From positions 1,550,001-1,614,000 of the forward strand of contig NZ_JAZHRV010000001.1 of assembly GCF_036924595.1 (NCBI RefSeq): a DNA stretch of 64,000 bases. The letters are read 5' to 3'. Source of the DNA: Bradyrhizobium algeriense. Its GTDB lineage: Bacteria > Pseudomonadota > Alphaproteobacteria > Rhizobiales > Xanthobacteraceae. Shown here in pieces: positions 24,913 to 33,594 of the stretch. Both the position numbers and the translations under genes were made by a program. The notes below the pieces were generated by a model. The model saw nothing but the letters and a program-made list of their open reading frames with translations, searched no databases and had not been told where the DNA came from. Each line of letters starts with the position of its first letter. Positions within the stretch are counted from its first letter, which is position 1.

Positions 24913-26106
24913 CTACACCACCTTGCGCTGGCGCAATTCGGCGATCTCGTCCCTGGCAAATCCGAATTCCGCCAGCACCTCTTCGGTCTGCTCGCCGAAC
25001 TCCGGCGGGCGCGCCGCCATGCTGCTTGGCGTGCGCGACAGCGTCACCGGCTGACCGACGAGCTGGATGTGGCGGTTCTCGTCGTTCGGCACGTGCTGGG
25101 CGATGCCGAGGTGCTTGACCTGGGCGTCGTCGAACATCTGGTCGATCGAATAGATTGGGCCGCAGGGCACGCCGGCCTCGTTCAATTCCCTGACCCAGGT
25201 TTCCGTCGATTTCTTCTCGGTGAGCTTGCCGATCACCTCGTTCAGCGCGTCGCGGTTCTTCGAGCGTGCAGGCGCGGTGGCGTAATCGGGGTTGGTGACT
25301 AGTTCGGGCGCGCCGATCGCCTGCGCGCAGCGTTCCCAGATCCGTCCGCCCGTGGTGGCGATGTTGATGTAGCCGTCGGAGGTCTTGAACACGCCGGTCG
25401 GGATCGAGGTCGGATGATTGTTGCCGGCCTGCTTGGCCACGTCCTTTTCCATCAGCCAGCGCGAGGCCTGGAAATCCAGCATGAAGATCTGCGCCTGCAA
25501 CAGCGAGGTCTGCACCCACTGGCCTTCGCCGGAAACGTCGCGCTCCAGCAGCGCGGTGAGGATACCAAGCGCGCAGAACAGCCCGGCGGTAAGGTCGGCG
25601 ACGGGGATGCCGACTCGCATCGGACCCTCACCGGGCGCACCGGTGATCGACATCAGCCCGCCCATGCCCTGCGCGATCTGATCGAAGCCCGGCCGCTTGT
25701 GGTAGGGGCCGTCCTGGCCGAAGCCGGAGATGCTGCCATAGACGATGCGCGGGTTGATCTGGCGCAGACTCTCATAGTCGATGCCGAGTTTTGCCTTCAC
25801 GTCGGGACGAAAATTTTCGACCACGACATCGGCCTGTTCCGCGAGGCGCTTGAACACTTCGAGGCCCTTGGGGTCCTTCAGGTTCAGCGTCATGGCCCGC
25901 TTGTTGCGGTGCAAATTCTGGAAATCCGAGCCCTGGCGCGGGCCGCCCGGCTGCTCGCCGCTGCCGTCTTCCAGCAGCGCATCGATCTTGATGACGTTGG
26001 CGCCCCAGTCCGCCAGCTGCCGCACGCAGGTGGGCCCGGAGCGAACGCGGGTCAGATCGAGCACGGTGAAACGGGACAGGGCCTGCGAAGCGCGTGGGAA
26101 AGGCAT
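24913..26106 (-). CDS. CaiB/BaiF family CoA transferase
   Basis: A 397-residue class III CoA transferase. The start (LSRFTVLDLTRVRSGPTCVRQLADWGANVIKID) matches the family, followed by HRNKRAMTLNLKDPKG and the segment GFGQDGPYHKRPGFDQIAQGMGG typical of formyl-CoA/succinyl-CoA transferases, with the catalytic aspartate expected near residue 170. It moves CoA between carboxylic acids; the substrate is unknown. No enoyl-CoA hydratase or dehydrogenase is adjacent. Confidence 0.88.
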   Translation of the reverse strand: MPFPRASQALSRFTVLDLTRVRSGPTCVRQLADWGANVIKIDALLEDGSGEQPGGPRQGSDFQNLHRNKRAMTLNLKDPKGLEVFKRLAEQADVVVENFRPDVKAKLGIDYESLRQINPRIVYGSISGFGQDGPYHKRPGFDQIAQGMGGLMSITGAPGEGPMRVGIPVADLTAGLFCALGILTALLERDVSGEGQWVQTSLLQAQIFMLDFQASRWLMEKDVAKQAGNNHPTSIPTGVFKTSDGYINIATTGGRIWERCAQAIGAPELVTNPDYATAPARSKNRDALNEVIGKLTEKKSTETWVRELNEAGVPCGPIYSIDQMFDDAQVKHLGIAQHVPNDENRHIQLVGQPVTLSRTPSSMAARPPEFGEQTEEVLAEFGFARDEIAELRQRKVV

Positions 26107-26426
26107 TGAGAAACCTTTGTTTTTTGGATTTCGCGTGGGAACGAGCAGACCAGTCTGGCTTAACCAATCTGGCGCTGATTTCCAACTCCTTGTTCGACGC
26201 CCGGCGAGCGGCCGGCCATGCGGGCGGGGCGGGGCGCCATTTTGGGATCGGAAGCCCCCGCAAAACTACGGGGCTGCTACGGGAGGATTCTGCTTTTCGC
26301 TATAATTCACCGTCAAGCAGGTGCGCGACAAGTCTGGCTGGTAAACAAGCGTTAATGAGGCGATTCTAGCCTCCCGTGTGCGTTGCGATTCTCCGCAACC
26401 GAACGACCTGCTAACAGGCCTGATCG
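26107..26426. other. Divergent intergenic region between CoA transferase and protease
   Basis: No gene seen. It must hold promoters for both flanking genes. An imperfect hairpin, AGCCCCCG with CGGGGCT, lies at about 26253-26275. The segment before the protease start (26300-26400) is more AT-rich than the rest. Confidence 0.4.
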
Positions 26427-28820
26427 ATGAAGAAGAACGATCTGCTTTCCGATGAGATCTGGGCCTTCCGGCCGTTCGAGCTTGGGACGAGCCCGGCCGC
26501 GCTTCCGCCAGAAAGCATGCACGACCCGATGTTTTGGGATGAAGGCGACCCTTACCCGCTGGCGGATGCCGCCGCCGCGAGCGTGGAAAGCCTCGAGGTC
26601 TATGCCGGCAAGCCGGTCGCGTCGATCGCGACGCTCGCCGACTACCTCGTCAACGGCTATTGGCAGTACGAGAATCGCATCGCCCATCACTGGGCTTCCA
26701 ACACCATCACCTACAATATCAGTGGGCTCAATTCGGCGGAGCAGTTCCTCGCGCTATCGGCGCTGCAGGCGTGGTCCGAGGTAGCCAACATAACCTTCGT
26801 CCAGACCTCGGGCTCCGCGAACATCACGTTTACCCACAACGGCACGATGCAGGCCTATGCGACCGGCAGCTGGTATGGCTCGGGCGCAATCGCGTCGATG
26901 ACCGTCAACATCAGCACCGACTGGGTCACCACCGACGGTGGCGCCAATGACGGCAAGACCGGCATCGATAGCTACGCCTACCAGACCTACATCCACGAAA
27001 TCGGACATGCGCTCGGCCTCGGCCATCAGGGGCCGTACAATGGCAGCGCGTCGTATTCGACCAATGCGACCTATGCCAACGACACCTGGCAATATTCCAT
27101 CATGTCGTATTTCTCGCAGCCCAATTATTCCGGGAGCTCATACCGCTACGTCGTGACGCCGCAGATGGCGGACATCTACGCCGTGGCTTCGATGTACGGC
27201 GCGGCGACCTCGACGCGAACCGGCGACACCGTCTACGGCTTCAACAGCAATGCCGGTGCGGTCTTCAATTTCAGCACCTACACCTCGGCTCCGGCGCTGA
27301 CGATCTACGACAGCGGCGGCAACGACACGCTCGATTGCTCCGGCTATTCGGCGGCGCAGACCATCGACCTGCGCTCCGGCGCCTTTTCCTCGGTCGGCAG
27401 CCTCGTCAACAATATCGGGATCGCGCTCAACGCGGTCATCGAGAAAGCCATTGGCGGCAGCGGGAATGACACACTGATCGCGAACGGCTGGGGCTGTACG
27501 CTGTCGGGCGGCGGCGGCGCCGATACGCTGATCGGCGGCGCCGGAAACGACCAGCTCATCGGCGGCTCCGGCGTCGACACCCTGACCGGCAGCAGCAGCG
27601 GCGACACGTTCGTGTTCCTGGTGGGCGACAGCTCGGCCACGAGCGGCCAGCACGATCGCATCACCGATTTCGTATCCGGAGCGGATCGCATCGACCTCAG
27701 CGGGTTCGACGCGATCAGCAGCACCGGCAGCTACGATCAGTTCAAGTTCATCGCCACCGCCGCCTTCCACGGCGCGGCCGGCGAACTCAACTATTTTTAC
27801 AGCAGTTCCACCGGCGTCACCACGCTGCAGGGCGATACCAACGGCGACGCGGTCGCCGATTTCGCGATCGATCTGACGGGAAACCTCGTGCTCACGGCTG
27901 ACGATTTCCTTTGGGGTGTGATTTGGAAAATGGGTTCAGTTGCCGATTTCAACGGCGACGGCCGAAGCGATGTTCTCTTGCAAAACAATGATGGTACGGT
28001 GTCGGTGTGGGACAGCGGCCAGCCCAGCGGCTCCCATTCGATATCCGGTTCGGGCGCCGTCCCCAACAGCTCAAATATAGCAGGCGCGGCAGACTTCGAT
28101 GGCAATGGCAAAGGCGACATATTGTGGCGTGACGATGACGGCACGGTCTTTGTTTGGGACGATGGCAACTCCAGCGCAGCACACGTAGTGTCAGCCCCGG
28201 GTGGTGTTCAAGCAACTTCGTCCATTGCAGGTACCGGCGATTTCGATGGAAATGGCCGCGACGATATTCTGTGGCGCGATGACAATGGTGCGGTATTCAT
28301 CTGGGACAATGGCCAAGCCAGCAACACCCACACCGTTTCGAACGCCGGCGTAGTTCCGGCCAGCTGGCATATTACGGCTGTCGGCGACTTTGATGCCAAC
28401 GGGCGTTCCGACATCCTATGGCAGAACGACAATGGCACGGTATCGGTCTGGGATAACGGCCAGGTCGCCGGCGCTCATTGGATTTCCAGTCCGAATGTGG
28501 TTGCAAGCAGTTGGCACATCATCGGCGCGGGTGATTTCGACGGCAATGGCCGTGACGATATTCTGTGGCGCAACGACAATGGTGCAGTGTCCATCTGGGA
28601 CAACGGCCAGATTGCGACTGCCCACATTATTGTCGGGGCCGGCGTGGTACCGAGCGCCTGGCACATTGTCGGCATCGGCGACTTCGACAACAATTCCCAT
28701 GACGATATTCTTTGGCAGAATGAAAATGGGACTGTATCGGTTTGGGATAATGGGCAAATCAGTGGCGCCCATTGGGTTTCCGGTCCCGGCAGCGTCTCCG
28801 CTGGCTGGCATATCGCGTGA
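26427..28820 (+). CDS. Serralysin-like M10 metalloprotease with RTX and FG-GAP repeats
   Basis: A 797-residue secreted protease without a signal peptide, as in type I-secreted serralysins. Residues 190-200 read HEIGHALGLGH, the zinc site HExxHxxGxxH, followed by the Met-turn SIMSY at about 225. Calcium-binding RTX nonapeptides (GGSGNDTL, GGGGADTL, GGAGNDQL, GGSGVDTL) lie at about 345-390. The C-terminal 293 residues are six copies of a 49-residue FG-GAP/VCBS-like repeat with DFDGNGRDDILW calcium loops. The N-terminal part precedes the catalytic domain and may be a propeptide. No secretion genes are adjacent. Confidence 0.88.
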   Translation: MKKNDLLSDEIWAFRPFELGTSPAALPPESMHDPMFWDEGDPYPLADAAAASVESLEVYAGKPVASIATLADYLVNGYWQYENRIAHHWASNTITYNISGLNSAEQFLALSALQAWSEVANITFVQTSGSANITFTHNGTMQAYATGSWYGSGAIASMTVNISTDWVTTDGGANDGKTGIDSYAYQTYIHEIGHALGLGHQGPYNGSASYSTNATYANDTWQYSIMSYFSQPNYSGSSYRYVVTPQMADIYAVASMYGAATSTRTGDTVYGFNSNAGAVFNFSTYTSAPALTIYDSGGNDTLDCSGYSAAQTIDLRSGAFSSVGSLVNNIGIALNAVIEKAIGGSGNDTLIANGWGCTLSGGGGADTLIGGAGNDQLIGGSGVDTLTGSSSGDTFVFLVGDSSATSGQHDRITDFVSGADRIDLSGFDAISSTGSYDQFKFIATAAFHGAAGELNYFYSSSTGVTTLQGDTNGDAVADFAIDLTGNLVLTADDFLWGVIWKMGSVADFNGDGRSDVLLQNNDGTVSVWDSGQPSGSHSISGSGAVPNSSNIAGAADFDGNGKGDILWRDDDGTVFVWDDGNSSAAHVVSAPGGVQATSSIAGTGDFDGNGRDDILWRDDNGAVFIWDNGQASNTHTVSNAGVVPASWHITAVGDFDANGRSDILWQNDNGTVSVWDNGQVAGAHWISSPNVVASSWHIIGAGDFDGNGRDDILWRNDNGAVSIWDNGQIATAHIIVGAGVVPSAWHIVGIGDFDNNSHDDILWQNENGTVSVWDNGQISGAHWVSGPGSVSAGWHIA
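27939..28820 (+). repeat. Six tandem 147-base coding repeats
   Basis: The aspartate codon of the DF(D/N)xNG motif recurs at 27945, 28092, 28239, 28386, 28533 and 28680, exactly 147 bases apart. The block of 882 bases (294 codons with stop) is six whole units ending with the stop codon. The copies differ at many positions but keep length, so insertions and deletions have been selected against. Confidence 0.85.
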
Positions 28821-28975
28821 GTTAGGCTGACGTCTCAAGCGTGGGTTTCGGCGCTCTCGGTGCAACTGAAATATGATTGGCAGTAGAACTCACCGTCGCA
28901 TGTTGTAGCCAAGCAGTTTGCGAAGCTGTCGATTGAGCACGAGGTAAACGCGAGAGAAGGCCTGCTATGGGTGAT

Positions 28976-30139
28976 CTATCGCCATAGATTTTCAGCAAAG
29001 AACGTAGCTGCGGCGTACATGATCAATCCGCAGGCCACGTGGAGCCCAAAAATAACCAAACCTCCAAGACCCCGTGCAGTTCGCAAGCTCTTGCTTGAGA
29101 AGAAAAGAATGGCGCTCTCCACGTAGACTAGAAACACGCCAAACTGCAAACTCCAGGCAAAGTTGCCGTCTCCCGACCTCGGGCCGGTCTCCACCAAGAG
29201 CAGCGTGTAGGCGAGAGTAATTGTCAGAAAGATATAGGCCCAAATGAGGGGGCTTGAGAGGTTCAATTCTTTCCTGAAAGTCACTCCGACGAAAATTGGA
29301 AAGGCCAACGACAAGATGCCCTTGATCAGCAACTCCATGGAAAATGGAAAAATTGCGAAGGGCCGGACGGCAATGCCGGCATTGGTCGAGTCGACATAGG
29401 CAAACCACACTTGCCAAAGCAAAATCAAAATAGAAGGCGCCGCCACAACAAGCGCATATCGCAGCACCTGGATCCATCGCCGGTGAAACATGTCCACGAG
29501 CGACCGCAGTCCGGCACACGGCAAAAATGCAATTAGAAAAGAAGGCTTACATACTGCAGAGATAATGCACAAAGCGGCGATCGAAGCATCTCGGTAGAAG
29601 GCAACATGCCTTCGATCTTGCACAAAATCCCTGACGTACAGGAACCACGCCGCCAATGCAGCTCCTTTCATGAGCTGTTGCGACGGATTGTGATAGGAGA
29701 TTGCATTGAAGTAGCCGTAGTACAGGTTGGGTTTCCAAGCCGTTAGAAGGTTGATTTGGCAGGCAACCAACACGGCAATCGCCACCCAACTGGCAGCGCG
29801 CCAGTCGCTTTTCTGGGCTCTTCGTTGCATTTCGGCGGTTATCATCACCGCCATCGCACCGTAGGATGCCGACACCAGCAATATACCTACCGCATCGAGA
29901 GGCAGGGTAAGAGAGCTTAGAGCGAGCAGTCCAAGCTGAAAGCCAAAATGCGGCGACACGATATCCGAGAATTTATGGATGTTCTTCGCGTACTGCAGAT
30001 GCACATGAAAATCGGACGACGCATTGACAATGAGCGACCCGTAAAATGGGATCGCAAACAACACCATTGCCACAACGAAAACGGTCGCGAAGAAAAAGCT
30101 CCGGTAACCGATCCCGACCGACCGCTCCTTGTTGAGCAT
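28976..30139 (-). CDS. Multi-pass membrane protein of unknown function
   Basis: A 387-residue integral membrane protein with about ten hydrophobic helices. A long N-terminal helix is followed by a loop with SSDFHVHLQYAKNIHKFSDIVSPHFGFQ, which has the acidic and histidine residues often seen in the first periplasmic loop of GT-C-type glycosyltransferases. No family is recognised with confidence. It may belong to the polysaccharide locus that begins nearby, for example as a sugar transferase or glycan-modifying enzyme. Confidence 0.7.
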   Translation of the reverse strand: MLNKERSVGIGYRSFFFATVFVVAMVLFAIPFYGSLIVNASSDFHVHLQYAKNIHKFSDIVSPHFGFQLGLLALSSLTLPLDAVGILLVSASYGAMAVMITAEMQRRAQKSDWRAASWVAIAVLVACQINLLTAWKPNLYYGYFNAISYHNPSQQLMKGAALAAWFLYVRDFVQDRRHVAFYRDASIAALCIISAVCKPSFLIAFLPCAGLRSLVDMFHRRWIQVLRYALVVAAPSILILLWQVWFAYVDSTNAGIAVRPFAIFPFSMELLIKGILSLAFPIFVGVTFRKELNLSSPLIWAYIFLTITLAYTLLLVETGPRSGDGNFAWSLQFGVFLVYVESAILFFSSKSLRTARGLGGLVIFGLHVACGLIMYAAATFFAENLWR

Positions 30140-30156
30140 CTCTCTCTATCTCTTGC

Positions 30157-30276
30157 CTAAGTCGTCATCGCCACGGCGGCATGCAGCAGAAATGAGACCG
30201 CGGCGATTGAAACCAACGGCGGCAGCGCCGCGCAAAACGCGTAGCCGAGCAATGTCTTGTATTTTTCAACGATCAT
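30157..30276 (-). CDS. Small single-helix membrane protein upstream of the membrane protein
   Basis: From ATG at 30276 the frame gives 39 residues, MIVEKYKTLLGYAFCAALPP followed by LVSIAAVSFLLHAAVAMTT. It has one good hydrophobic helix and ends 17 bases before the next gene start. The frame stays open upstream through YNAWDPSTR to a TTG at 30325-30327, so the true start may be earlier (56 residues). It looks coding by composition but has no known family; a chance frame cannot be excluded. Confidence 0.35.
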   Translation of the reverse strand: MIVEKYKTLLGYAFCAALPPLVSIAAVSFLLHAAVAMTT

Positions 30277-30327
30277 ACGCGTGCTGGGGTCCCAAGCGTT
30301 ATAGCGTCCTCGACGCCGGTGCTTCAA

Positions 30328-30752
30328 TAGTTATGCGTTGCTTTAAGACCTAGAAATCGTTCTCAAAGAGACGTTGCTTGCCGGCCGCGTCAATTATGTT
30401 GCTTGTGATCGCATTCCCATCCAGATGCCGTTGTACCTTCCATTTCACGCGGATGAGCTCGAGGCAAAGCGGGGCAGGCCTCCGAGGAGCGGGAAGGCTA
30501 TTCAAGAAAGCTCCGGTAGGATTGATCGCGGTGGGCACAATCACCGAAAGTCGGCGTCTTGTCTTGCTCGCCTTGGCATTTTCGATACTCGATCCAGCTC
30601 AGCAGTTAGCCTAAACTCTTACGATTCCCAAGGCTTGCCTAAACCGCATATTCGTGTGGTTCGATCCTTGCCGCCAATGGAATCCAGTTGTACACAGTCC
30701 GCGCGGTTCGATCCAATCCACAGGCGAGGCGAGATTTGACGGGGACTGTCGC
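30328..30752. other. Intergenic region before the polysaccharide locus
   Basis: About 425 bases without a convincing gene on either strand; short frames here have no ribosome site or protein-like composition. It would contain promoters for the divergent membrane protein and glycosyltransferase genes. No clear promoter match was found. Confidence 0.4.
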
Positions 30753-31754
30753 GTGAAATTGTCTGTTGTGACGACCCTTTACCGGTCAGCTCCGACGATC
30801 GGCGAATTCTATCGGCGCATCATCACGGCGGCGGAACAAATCACGCATGATATCGAAGTGCTGATGGTCAACGACGGCTCTCCCGACGATAGCCTCGATC
30901 TTGCCCTCGCCCTGCACCAGGCCGACCCGCGGGTCGTTGTGGTCGACCTCGCGCGCAACTTCGGCCATCACAAGGCGATGATGACGGGTCTTGCCCATGC
31001 GACGGGCGATCTGGTGTTTCTGATCGACAGCGACCTTGACGAGGATCCCGAACTTCTTGCCGCCTTCCACGAGCGGTTCATGAAGGGCGACAGCGACGTC
31101 GTCTATGGCATCCAGCAGGAGCGGCGAGGCGGCCTCGTCGAACGCGTCAGCGGCGCGGTGTTCTTTTCGCTGGTTGATGCGTTGAGCGATCACCGGATTC
31201 CACGGAACCTGGCGACCGTCCGTCTAATGACGCGCGATTACGTCCGCGCTCTGGTCCGGCATCGCGACCGCGAGTTCGTAATTTCGCAATTGTGGCACCT
31301 GACGGGCTTCCGTCAGGTGGCGGTCCCGTTCCGGAAATCATCCGGTTCGCCGACAACATACTCGCTTCGCATGCGCATCGAGATGGCGGTCAAGTATCTG
31401 ACCACGACGTCGACGAAGCTTCTTTATTTCATTCTATACGCGGGCGTCGCGATCTTCGCGCTGTCGGTGGCGACCATCCTGTTCTACGTCTCCCGCTATC
31501 TAGCTTCCGGCATCGGCGTCGATGGCTTTACGTCGCTGATCGTCTCGATCTGGTTCTTTGGCGGACTAACGACATGCATTCTCGGCGTGATCGGCATCTA
31601 TGTCGCCAATATCGTATCTGAAACCAAGCGGCGTCCTTATACCGTTGTGCAGCGCGTGCATCGCAGGGAGCTCGCAGCGGCAGAAGGATCGAATGTGATT
31701 CGTGTTCCACCTGCCGCCGGCGTCTCGACCGCAGCGCTCGATCGCAAGCGATGA
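30753..31754 (+). CDS. Family 2 glycosyltransferase, membrane-anchored (GtrB/DPM1-like)
   Basis: A 333-residue glycosyltransferase. The GT-A domain (KLSVVTTLYRSAPTIGEFY, VLMVNDGSPDDSLDLAL, VFLIDSDLDEDPELL) is followed by two C-terminal helices (STKLLYFILYAGVAIFALSVATI and SLIVSIWFFGGLTTCILGVIGIYVA), the layout of polyprenyl-phosphate sugar transferases. GTG at 30753 is chosen because the fold begins there; the upstream extension is not protein-like. It probably loads a sugar on a lipid carrier for surface glycan decoration. Confidence 0.85.
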   Translation: MKLSVVTTLYRSAPTIGEFYRRIITAAEQITHDIEVLMVNDGSPDDSLDLALALHQADPRVVVVDLARNFGHHKAMMTGLAHATGDLVFLIDSDLDEDPELLAAFHERFMKGDSDVVYGIQQERRGGLVERVSGAVFFSLVDALSDHRIPRNLATVRLMTRDYVRALVRHRDREFVISQLWHLTGFRQVAVPFRKSSGSPTTYSLRMRIEMAVKYLTTTSTKLLYFILYAGVAIFALSVATILFYVSRYLASGIGVDGFTSLIVSIWFFGGLTTCILGVIGIYVANIVSETKRRPYTVVQRVHRRELAAAEGSNVIRVPPAAGVSTAALDRKR

Positions 31755-31812
31755 CCGCAGCCATATCACCCGTCCTAATGATTCGAGGCCCGTCGCTCCG
31801 GAGCAAGTCGAG

Positions 31813-32460
31813 ATGAGCGCCGGTCCGGACCCATCGATCGTGAGCGGCGTTGCTGCTTACTACAGTTCGAAGCTCGCTCTGCACGGGCCGACCCCGCAAG
31901 GCGTCGACTGGAATGGGAGGGCATCGCACGAACTTCGGCATCGCCAGTTTCTTCGTCTGCTCGAAGGTTCCCCGGACGCGTCGATTCTGGATATCGGCTG
32001 CGGCTACGGCGACTTCATGCGCTTCTTGCGCGAGGCGGGGCACCGAGGACAGTTCATCGGCTACGACGTCGCGCCGGACATGATCAGGGAGGCGACGCGG
32101 CTACATGGCGAGAGCGCGGATTGCCGATGGCGAGTCGGGGCCGAGCCGACGGAAACCGCGGACTTCGCGGTTGCCAGCGGAATCTTCAACGTCAAGGGAG
32201 AGGTCCCGACCGAGACCTGGGCGCGCTACGTTCGCGAGATCATCGATATTCTTGCACGCACCGGCCGGCGCGGCTTCGCCTTCAATGTCCTCAGCCTCTC
32301 GAGCGATGCGGACAGACGCAGCGGAACATTATACTACGCCGATGCAGCCGAGATGCTGTCCTATTGCCTGAATCGCTATGGCCGATCGGTTGCACTGCTG
32401 CAGGATTACGGGCTTTACGAATTCACCGTCGTCATACGGCATATTGCCGCGACCAGGTAA
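31813..32460 (+). CDS. Class I SAM-dependent methyltransferase
   Basis: A 215-residue methyltransferase with motif I ILDIGCGYGDFMRFL and a following acidic residue in FIGYDVAPDMI. The C-terminal part (GRRGFAFNVLSLSSD, LLQDYGLYEFTVVI) completes the Rossmann fold. ATG at 31813 was chosen; an in-frame start at 31702 overlaps the glycosyltransferase. It lies in the polysaccharide locus, so a sugar or glycan end is the probable substrate. Confidence 0.75.
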   Translation: MSAGPDPSIVSGVAAYYSSKLALHGPTPQGVDWNGRASHELRHRQFLRLLEGSPDASILDIGCGYGDFMRFLREAGHRGQFIGYDVAPDMIREATRLHGESADCRWRVGAEPTETADFAVASGIFNVKGEVPTETWARYVREIIDILARTGRRGFAFNVLSLSSDADRRSGTLYYADAAEMLSYCLNRYGRSVALLQDYGLYEFTVVIRHIAATR

Positions 32461-32473
32461 CAAGCGCCCGGCG

Positions 32474-33142
32474 TCACAAGCTCCGCAACCGGTTGCTCGG
32501 CACCTTCGAGCGTTCGGTTCCGCGCGGCGCCACCACCGCGTGGTCGGGCTGATCCTCGAGCACCAGCGCACCGACGCCGATCACGCAATTCTTGCCGATC
32601 GTGACGTGATCCCGAAACGTGGCGTTGACGCCGACGAAACTGCCCTGTCCGATCCGGACCCCTCCGGAAATAACGACATGCGACGATATGAACACATCGT
32701 CCTCAACGGTCGAATGGTGGCCGATGTGGTTGCCGCTCCAGAGCGTGACGTTACTGCCGATCCGGGCAAACGGCTGGATGGTGTTGTCCTCGAGGATGAA
32801 ACAGTTTTCCTGTAGCTCGAAGCCGGCAAAGACCGTTGCGCGGCTGCTCAGATACGACACCAGCCTGTATCCCTTGGCGCGGGCAGCGGCGACCTTCTCC
32901 GGGCGAAGCCGGTTGAGATTGGTGTAGCCGATCGCGACAAAGAAATCGAAATCCTGTGGAGGAAATTCTTCCGTGACACGCTCGAACGGGATCACCGGGC
33001 GTCCGCGAAACTGATCCTGCGACAAAAAAGCCTGATCGACCGCGAAGGCCGCGACTTCGTAAGCGGAGTCGTTGGTAAAGTAGAAGTCGGCGAGTTCGGC
33101 GATTTGGCCGGAGCCAAAAATCACGATTCGTCGGGTTTTCAT
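32474..33142 (-). CDS. NeuD-family sugar acyltransferase (hexapeptide repeat)
   Basis: A 222-residue protein with an N-terminal Rossmann-like part (KTRRIVIFGSGQIAELADFYF) and a C-terminal left-handed beta-helix of hexapeptide repeats (IGSNVTLWSGNHIGHHSTVEDDVFIS, then VVISGGVRIGQGSFVGVNATF). This is the NeuD/PglD arrangement, acyl-CoA:nucleotide-sugar amine acyltransferases. ATG at 33142 is the family-like start. A partner for the aminosugar made by the DegT enzyme at 37348 is plausible. Confidence 0.82.
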   Translation of the reverse strand: MKTRRIVIFGSGQIAELADFYFTNDSAYEVAAFAVDQAFLSQDQFRGRPVIPFERVTEEFPPQDFDFFVAIGYTNLNRLRPEKVAAARAKGYRLVSYLSSRATVFAGFELQENCFILEDNTIQPFARIGSNVTLWSGNHIGHHSTVEDDVFISSHVVISGGVRIGQGSFVGVNATFRDHVTIGKNCVIGVGALVLEDQPDHAVVAPRGTERSKVPSNRLRSL

Positions 33143-33594
33143 TCGATTTTTCTCTTCCACTGCAGCGCCGCTCAAGAAGGGAACGGCCATGGTATCCTTT
33201 TGCCGGACCGTCGAACAGGTCGGCGTTGCCACCATGGTGGGCCTTAGTTTGAGAGTTGATTTCCTATTGAAGCAAAGAACAAAAACAGTTGCGGGTCCAC
33301 TGCGCCAGTACCACGCAACCCGCCAATGCCAGCTTGATCACCTGCAGATATTTTGCTTGTTCGGACGCTGGGCTCCGCGGGTCACGCGGCATATTGTAAG
33401 CTAGGATCAGGCGTGTACTTCCACTTCAACTCGCACTGTTCAGTCCTCGTAGGTCGCTCTGCTGCGCAACTGCGCCGTGCTGCAAAATGTGGTATATTGG
33501 TCTCGAGACCGATACCATTTCTAGTGATGGGCCAGCCCGACATGCTGGTTCCACAGACAACCGCGAGTAGAGGCGACGCAGGGGCAGGGCATAG
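33143..33594. other. Divergent intergenic region with a strong palindrome
   Basis: No gene found. It separates the NeuD-like gene from the methyltransferase at 33595. A nested palindrome at 33491-33516 is the only clear structure; the surrounding sequence is AT-richer than the coding parts and should contain promoters for both directions. Confidence 0.4.
33491..33516. promoter_or_regulatory. Nested palindrome, candidate operator
   Basis: GGTCTCGAGACC (33499-33510) is a perfect 12-base palindrome, flanked by GGTAT (33491-33495) and ATACC (33512-33516). It lies 80 bases before the start of the plus-strand sugar-gene block, where a dimeric regulator could act. Confidence 0.4.

Noticed and set aside
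30350..30544. Minus-strand 64-residue frame in the gap
   Set aside because: No hydrophobic or domain-like pattern, no ribosome site and no link to a neighbour.
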